DNA of 64,000 nt, from contig DATNFU010000057.1 of the NCBI GenBank assembly GCA_035606235.1, forward strand, positions 1 to 64,000. The letters run 5' to 3'. The DNA comes from 66-474 sp035606235. GTDB lineage: Bacteria; Pseudomonadota; Gammaproteobacteria; Xanthomonadales; Rhodanobacteraceae. Below are positions 59,352 to 64,000 of the stretch, one piece after another (position 1 is the stretch's first letter; each line of letters starts with the position of its first letter). The notes beneath the pieces were generated by a model. It was not told the DNA's origin and did no database searches. It was given only the letters and a program-made list of their open reading frames with translations. The position numbers and the translations under genes are program-made.

Positions 59352-59381
59352 GGGAACCGGGAATCACGATACCCGGTTCCC
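59352..59381 (-). terminator. Stem-loop downstream of lon
   Basis: GGGAACCGGG (59352-59361) and CCCGGTTCCC (59372-59381) form a perfect 10-base stem 13 bases after the lon stop. No T-tract follows, so termination efficiency is doubtful; it may protect the lon mRNA end. Confidence 0.55.
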
Positions 59382-59394
59382 TCATCCGGCTTTC

Positions 59395-61935
59395 TCAATG
59401 CGGGCGAACCGGCGCGTTCTCGTCGGCTGCTTCATGTCCGCCTTCATGCGCGGCATCATTCTCGCCGGCGTGCTGCTCATCGCGCGCCTGCGCGGGTCCC
59501 AGCGGCCGCTCCAGTGCGAGATCGAGCACCTGGTCGATCCAGCGCACCGGATGGATCTTCAACGCGCCGGTGATATTTTTCGGAATGTCGGCAAGATCCT
59601 TTTCGTTTTCTTCCGGAATGATCACGGTGGTGATGCCGCCACGATGCGCGGCCAGCAGCTTCTCCTTCAATCCGCCGATCGGCAGCACCCGGCCGCGCAA
59701 GGTGATTTCGCCGGTCATCGCGACTTCCGAACGCACCGGGACTTTCGTCAATGCGGACACCAGCGCGATGCACATCGCGATGCCTGCGCTCGGGCCATCC
59801 TTGGGTGTGGCGCCTTCGGGCACGTGCACGTGGATGTCGTATTTGTTATGGAATTCCGGATCGATCCCGAGCCGCTCGCTGCGCGCGCGCACCACTGATT
59901 GTGCGGCGTGGATGGATTCCTTCATCACGTCGCCCAGTTGTCCGGTCAGGATCAGCTTGCCCTTGCCAGGCACCACGGTGGCCTCGATGCTGAGCAGGTC
60001 GCCGCCGGCCTGAGTCCAGGCCAGGCCCGTCACCAACCCGATTTCGTTCTGCTCCTCGGCGCGGCCGAAGTTGTGGCGGCGCACACCCAGATACTTGTCG
60101 AGATTGGCAGAATCGACCTTGATGGTTTTCTTTCCCTTGGCTGTCTTGCCGATCGCGACCGCCTGCTTGATTTCACCCTGCTCCATCGCATGCCTGGCCT
60201 GTTTGCGCACGGCCTTCCTGTCTTCGGCCAGGGTCAATTCCTTGACCACCTTGCGGCAGATCTTGGCGAGTTCGCGCTCCAGGTTGCGCACGCCGGACTC
60301 GCGCGTGTAGTAGCGGATGATGTCGCGCAGCGCGTGTTCCGTGACGCTCAGCTCGCCATCGCGCAATCCCGCGGCCCTGATCTGTTTGGGCAGCAGGTAC
60401 TTCTGCGCGATCGCGACTTTCTCATCCTCGGTATAACCGGGAATGCGGATCACTTCCATGCGATCCAGCAACGGCGCCGGGATGTTCATCGAATTGGCGG
60501 TGGCGATCCACATCACCTCGGAGAGATCGAAATCCACTTCGAGATAATGATCGTTGAAGGCGTGGTTCTGCTCCGGATCGAGCACCTGCAGCAGTGCCGC
60601 GGAGGGATCGCCGCGGAAGTCCATCGCCATCTTGTCGATCTCGTCCAGCATGAACATCGGATTGCGCGTACCGACCTTGGACATGTTCTGGATGATGCGG
60701 CCCGGCAACGAACCGATGTAGGTGCGGCGGTGACCGCGAATCTCGGCTTCGTCGCGAACGCCACCCAGACTCTGGCGCACGAACTTGCGATTGGTCGCGC
60801 GCGCGATCGAACGCCCGAGCGAAGTCTTGCCTACGCCCGGGGGCCCGACCAGGCACAGGATCGGACCCTTGATCTTGTTGACGCGCTGCTGCACGGCGAG
60901 ATATTCGAGGATGCGCTCCTTGACCTTTTCCAGACCGAAATGGTCGGCATCCAGCACTTCCTGCGCCAGGCGCAGATCCTTGCGTACCTTGGTGCGCTTC
61001 TTCCACGGCACACCCACCAGCCAGTCGAGGTAGTTGCGCACCACGGTGGCTTCCGCCGACATCGGCGACATCATTTTCAGCTTGTTGAATTCTTGCTTGG
61101 CTTTGGCCAGCACCGGCTTGGGCATTCCGGCCTGCTCGATCTTCTTGGCCAGCTCGTCGATCTCGCTGGCGCCTTCCTCCAGATCGCCCAGTTCCTTCTG
61201 GATCGCCTTCATTTGTTCGTTCAAGTAGTACTCGCGCTGGCTTTTCTCCATCTGCGACTTGATCCGCCCGCGGATGCGCTTCTCGACCTGTTGCAGATCG
61301 AGTTCCCCCTCGACCAGGCCGATCAGCAACTCCATGCGCGCGCCGACATCGATCATTTCCAGTGCTTTCTGTTTGTCAGCCAGGCGCACCGACAGATGCG
61401 CGGCGACGCTGTCGGCAAGACGCGAGGGATCCTCGATGCCGGACAGACTCGCCAGCACTTCGGGCGGCAGCTTGCGGCTCTGCTTCACCAACTGCTCGAA
61501 CAGCGTGACCAGCATGCGCGCAGCGGCTTCCAGCTCCGCTCCGGGGCGCTCATAGGCGGGCTCCAGCGCTTCGACCTGCGCGCGCAACATGCCTTCCTGC
61601 TCATGGAACTTTGTCGCGCGCGCGCGCGATTGGCCTTCTACCAGCACCTTGACCGTCCCGTCGGGCAGCTTCAGCAATTGCAGGAGGCTGGCCACCGTGC
61701 CGGTGATGTACAGATCGATCGCGACGGGATCGTCGGTTTCCGGTCGCTGCTGTGCGACCAGCAGGATCTGGCGGTTGCCGGCCATCGCGGCTTCCAGCGC
61801 CTTCATGGATTTCTCGCGGCCGACAAACAGCGGGATCACCATGTGCGGGTAGACGACGACATCGCGCAGCGGCAACACCGGCAATTCGGACAGGAGACCC
61901 GCGGCGGGGAGAATTTCGGAAGACTCGGTGGGCAT
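59395..61935 (-). CDS. lon: Lon protease
   Basis: ATP-dependent serine protease of protein quality control and heat shock. 846 residues: N-terminal substrate domain (LPVLPLRDVVVYPHMVIPLFVGR), Walker A GPPGVGKTSLGRSIA near 360, Walker B FMLDEIDKM, and the protease domain with the Ser-Lys dyad in PKDGPSAGIAM and GGLKEKLLAAHRGG. The last 40 residues are rich in His, Asp, Glu and Ala, an unusual tail. GGAA precedes the ATG. A sigma-32-like promoter lies upstream. Confidence 0.97.
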   Translation of the reverse strand: MPTESSEILPAAGLLSELPVLPLRDVVVYPHMVIPLFVGREKSMKALEAAMAGNRQILLVAQQRPETDDPVAIDLYITGTVASLLQLLKLPDGTVKVLVEGQSRARATKFHEQEGMLRAQVEALEPAYERPGAELEAAARMLVTLFEQLVKQSRKLPPEVLASLSGIEDPSRLADSVAAHLSVRLADKQKALEMIDVGARMELLIGLVEGELDLQQVEKRIRGRIKSQMEKSQREYYLNEQMKAIQKELGDLEEGASEIDELAKKIEQAGMPKPVLAKAKQEFNKLKMMSPMSAEATVVRNYLDWLVGVPWKKRTKVRKDLRLAQEVLDADHFGLEKVKERILEYLAVQQRVNKIKGPILCLVGPPGVGKTSLGRSIARATNRKFVRQSLGGVRDEAEIRGHRRTYIGSLPGRIIQNMSKVGTRNPMFMLDEIDKMAMDFRGDPSAALLQVLDPEQNHAFNDHYLEVDFDLSEVMWIATANSMNIPAPLLDRMEVIRIPGYTEDEKVAIAQKYLLPKQIRAAGLRDGELSVTEHALRDIIRYYTRESGVRNLERELAKICRKVVKELTLAEDRKAVRKQARHAMEQGEIKQAVAIGKTAKGKKTIKVDSANLDKYLGVRRHNFGRAEEQNEIGLVTGLAWTQAGGDLLSIEATVVPGKGKLILTGQLGDVMKESIHAAQSVVRARSERLGIDPEFHNKYDIHVHVPEGATPKDGPSAGIAMCIALVSALTKVPVRSEVAMTGEITLRGRVLPIGGLKEKLLAAHRGGITTVIIPEENEKDLADIPKNITGALKIHPVRWIDQVLDLALERPLGPAQARDEQHAGENDAAHEGGHEAADENAPVRPH

Positions 61936-61989
61936 GATGGTTCCGTGGTGGGACAGACACTCCGGCACGCAGCCGGACTCTCACCAACA

Positions 61990-62018
61990 GAATGGAGGCA
62001 CCGCGCGCGTCAATCAAG
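61990..62018 (-). promoter_or_regulatory. Probable sigma-32 (heat shock) promoter of lon
   Basis: Minus-strand CTTGATT, 14 bases, CTCCATTC, compared with the sigma-32 consensus CTTGAAA-N11-15-CCCCATNT. It would start transcription near 61983, about 48 bases before the lon ATG. Confidence 0.7.
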
Positions 62019-62240
62019 CGGCCACGCGTTCACGTATGTGAGCGCGAGGTGCGAAAGCAGAAGCCGGAGTTGGCTACTTATTGGGCATCCACGCCGTCGC
62101 ATGACTTTGGGCGTGACACGCCGGCGGCCGCGCGCATGAGGATGTGCAGGTCGGGCCCATCCACCAGGATGACTTCTGGCATGCAGAAATCACGCAAGCA
62201 AACGGGCCGGGGCCGCGAAGGTCGCCCTGCGGCCAGGGAA

Positions 62241-62267
62241 AACTGATCCGCGCGCTGTGCGCGCGGA
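62241..62267 (-). terminator. Rho-independent terminator of clpX
   Basis: TCCGCGCGC-3 bases-GCGCGCGGA (62247-62267) is a perfect 9-base stem 6 bases after the clpX stop. It is followed on the minus strand by TCAGTTTTCC. Confidence 0.75.
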
Positions 62268-62272
62268 ATCCG

Positions 62273-63565
62273 TCAAGCCGCGTCGCCTTCGGCCGTAAGC
62301 CGTGGCTGCTGCAGATTGCCGCGATAAATCAGATAAGGCTCGGCCTGCCCGTTGATCACCGCCTCGTCCACCACGACCTTGCTGACGTGTTCGAGCGACG
62401 GCAGTTCGTACATCGTGTCGAGCAGCACCTGCTCCAGGATCGTACGCAATCCGCGCGCCCCGGTCTTGCGCTTCAGCGCGCGCTTGGCGATCGCGGTGAG
62501 TGCTTCCGGGCGAAACTCGATTTCGACATTTTCCATGTCGAACATCTTCTTGAACTGGCGTGTGATCGCGTTCTTGGGCTCGGTCAGGATTTTCACCAGC
62601 GCGGGTTCGTCAAGCTCATCGAGCGTCGCGACGACCGGCAGGCGGCCGACAAACTCCGGGATCAGCCCGTACTTCACCAGATCTTCCGGCTCGACATCGG
62701 AGAGGAATTTGCCGAGGTTGTGCTTGCGCTCGCGGCTGCGGATTTCAGCGCCAAAACCGATGCCGGTGGTCTCGGAGCGCTGCTGGATGATCTTTTCCAG
62801 ACCGGAAAACGCGCCGCCCACGATGAAGAGAATATTGCGCGTGTCCACCTGCAGGAATTCCTGCTGGGGATGCTTGCGCCCGCCCTGCGGCGGCACGCTG
62901 GCGACCGTGCCTTCGATCAATTTCAGCAGTGCCTGCTGCACGCCTTCGCCGGAAACGTCGCGGGTGATGGACGGGTTCTCGCTCTTGCGCGAAATTTTGT
63001 CGATCTCGTCAATGTAAACGATGCCCGTCTGGGCTTTCTCGACGTCGTAGTCGCACTTCTGCAACAGCTTCTGGATGATGTTCTCGACATCCTCGCCAAC
63101 GTAGCCGGCTTCCGTCAACGTGGTCGCATCCGCAATCGTGAACGGCACGTTCAACAGACGCGCCAGCGTCTCGGCGAGCAGGGTCTTGCCGCAACCGGTC
63201 GGACCGATCAGCAGGATGTTGGATTTCGATAATTCAATGTCGTCGTTCTTGGCGCGCGATTCCATGCGCTTGTAGTGGTTGTACACCGCAACCGCCAGCG
63301 CCTTCTTGGCGCGGGTCTGCCCGATCACGTACTGGTCGAGCGTCTCCATGATCTCGCGCGGCTTGGGCAACTGGCTGCGGCCAGTGGCGGCCTTCTCTTC
63401 CAGTTCCTCGCGAATAATGTCGTTGCACAGCTCGACGCATTCATCGCAGATGAATACGGAGGGGCCCGCGATCAGCTTGCGGACTTCGTGCTGGCTCTTG
63501 CCGCAGAAGGAGCAATAGAGAATCTTGCCGCCATCGCTGGCCCGGCCCTGCCGGTCGTCGCTCAT
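62273..63565 (-). CDS. clpX: ATP-dependent Clp protease ATP-binding subunit ClpX
   Basis: 430 residues. Zinc-binding domain YCSFCGKSQHEV and FICDECVELC, Walker A GPTGCGKTLLAETLA near 120, Walker B GIVYIDEIDKI, pore loops with GYVGED, and the ClpP-binding IGF loop in TGIGFGAE. Unfolds tagged substrates for ClpP. ATG at 63565 has GGGG at 7 bases; two GTG codons just upstream are in frame. Confidence 0.97.
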   Translation of the reverse strand: MSDDRQGRASDGGKILYCSFCGKSQHEVRKLIAGPSVFICDECVELCNDIIREELEEKAATGRSQLPKPREIMETLDQYVIGQTRAKKALAVAVYNHYKRMESRAKNDDIELSKSNILLIGPTGCGKTLLAETLARLLNVPFTIADATTLTEAGYVGEDVENIIQKLLQKCDYDVEKAQTGIVYIDEIDKISRKSENPSITRDVSGEGVQQALLKLIEGTVASVPPQGGRKHPQQEFLQVDTRNILFIVGGAFSGLEKIIQQRSETTGIGFGAEIRSRERKHNLGKFLSDVEPEDLVKYGLIPEFVGRLPVVATLDELDEPALVKILTEPKNAITRQFKKMFDMENVEIEFRPEALTAIAKRALKRKTGARGLRTILEQVLLDTMYELPSLEHVSKVVVDEAVINGQAEPYLIYRGNLQQPRLTAEGDAA

Positions 63566-63741
63566 CACCACACCCCGTCACACCATCACGGTGCACATTA
63601 AAACGCGGTCAGGATAGACCGCTTTCTCGCGCTCAGGACGCGCATTTTCGACGCTTTGAGGATAACACAGCCGTCCGAACCGCCGCCTTGGGCAGCCCGG
63701 GCAACCGGTGAAAGTGAGAAGTGCGGCACTGCCCTTCACAG

Positions 63742-63767
63742 CTGGCGCCGCGAGCGGAGCCAGGGAC
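63742..63767. repeat. Hairpin between clpP and clpX, possible repeat
   Basis: CAGCTGGCGCCGC-GAGC-GGAGCCAG: a stem of about 10 bases with one mismatch, followed on the plus strand by GGGACAAGGATG. A similar TTGGCGCCGAGCGCAGCGAGGGATG stands near 43600-43623 upstream of tRNA-Ser. Confidence 0.4.
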
Positions 63768-63788
63768 AAGGATGTGGCACGCGCGGCC

Positions 63789-64000
63789 TTATGCCGACTT
63801 TACCGACTGTTCCGCACGCCGCTCGAACACCGCATCGATCAATCCGTACGTCTGCGCATCGGCCGCGCTCATGAAGCGGTCGCGCTCGGTGTCGTGGCTG
63901 ATTTCCTCGATCGGCTTGCCGGTGTGGCGTGCGTAGATCGCGTTCAACTTCTCGCGCAATGCGAGGATCTCGCGCGCATGGATTTCGATGTCCGAGGCCT
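63789..64000 (-). CDS. clpP: ATP-dependent Clp protease proteolytic subunit, C-terminal part
   Basis: Partial gene: 70 C-terminal residues before a TAA at 63789-63791. ASDIEIHAREILALREKLN and ISHDTERDRFMSAADAQTYG are the family signatures; the last includes the catalytic Asp (RDRFMSA context). It precedes clpX in the same direction, the usual clpP-clpX-lon-hupB order. The Ser and His residues lie outside the window. Confidence 0.95.
   Translation of the reverse strand, partial: ASDIEIHAREILALREKLNAIYARHTGKPIEEISHDTERDRFMSAADAQTYGLIDAVFERRAEQSVKSA

Larger units (their letters stand above)
58988..59394. other. lon-hupB intergenic region
   Basis: No gene. On the minus strand, from lon to hupB, it holds a perfect stem-loop (59352-59381), then the hupB promoter (59139-59167) and a leader of about 145 bases. 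The rest is unremarkable, GC-rich DNA without a convincing coding frame. Confidence 0.6.
61936..62272. other. clpX-lon intergenic region
   Basis: No gene. It holds the clpX terminator (62241-62267), a second small hairpin near 62226-62238, the lon heat-shock-type promoter (61990-62018) and the lon leader. The stretch 62020-62220 has no feature I can support. Confidence 0.6.

Noticed and set aside
59899..62139. Long open frame on the strand opposite lon
   Set aside because: Lon is unmistakable on the other strand; the frame is a by-product of GC-rich codon use and has no family features.
1..64000. CRISPR array, insertion sequence, prophage or toxin-antitoxin pair
   Set aside because: No regularly spaced direct repeats, transposase, integrase or paired small toxin genes were seen.

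Overview
The window looks like chromosome of a high-GC gammaproteobacterium of the order Xanthomonadales (Lysobacterales), most likely near Rhodanobacteraceae. The pointers are a histidine operon headed by a TrpR-like YerC/YecD repressor gene, the order rpmF-fabH-fabD-fabG-acpP-fabF-pabB-pabC-mltG-tmk-holB-pilZ, KdkA Kdo kinase beside a heptosyltransferase, EfpL, a high-potential iron-sulfur protein and many short dispersed GC-rich repeats. I found no phage, insertion sequence, CRISPR array or rRNA gene. The species assignment is inference.

Layout. 1-4121: the end of efpL, two paralogous APC amino acid permeases and a Tat-exported HiPIP. 4191-8063: methionine salvage genes mtnB, mtnD and mtnC with a membrane bPH2 protein gene inserted, then a membrane-anchored C13 (legumain-like) peptidase. 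8008-15373: a histidine biosynthesis operon (hisR-like, hisG, D, C, B, H, A, F, I) in which every gene overlaps the next, with a near-perfect palindrome directly in front of the first start codon. 15516-18796: an enlarged histidine ammonia-lyase-like enzyme coupled to hisS. A tRNA-Pro follows. 19094-34354 (all minus strand): pilZ, a PIG-L deacetylase, holB, tmk, mltG, pabC, pabB, fabF, acpP, fabG, then a 3-kb accessory block (alpha/beta hydrolase, DUF899, small CxxC protein, AHSA1 protein, ArsR repressor, DUF1737), then fabD, fabH, rpmF and yceD. plsX is missing from its usual place.

34468-40348: a small membrane protein, Maf/YceF, then moxR-DUF58-transglutaminase and a Slp lipoprotein. 40422-43457: hinT, recR, ybaB and dnaX, followed on the plus strand by tRNA-Ser(GGA) and the 4.5S SRP RNA. 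44020-46522: molybdopterin genes moaE, D, C and A. 46669-49832: an MBL hydrolase, kdkA, a heptosyltransferase and a DUF6165 gene. 49995-55255: tRNA-Ser(CGA), a PP2C phosphatase, dnaQ, rnhA, a YafS-like methyltransferase, gloB and mltD. 55361-64000: fabI, ppiD, tRNA-Val, hupB, lon with a heat-shock-type promoter, clpX and the end of clpP, a protein quality-control block.

Most genes are well-known housekeeping genes. The less ordinary signals are regulatory and repetitive: the HisR-type operator touching the start codon, the gapless his operon, REP-like elements whose GTAGGAGC core supplies the stop codons of moaA and ppiD, a three-copy repeat of about 110 bp (one copy carrying a nested smaller repeat), GGGACTCGG repeats that have become part of the PabB and FabD N-termini, the accessory block splitting the fab cluster, and the enlarged histidine ammonia-lyase in the hisS operon. 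I did not find strong evidence for a wholly new system; these are the leads.
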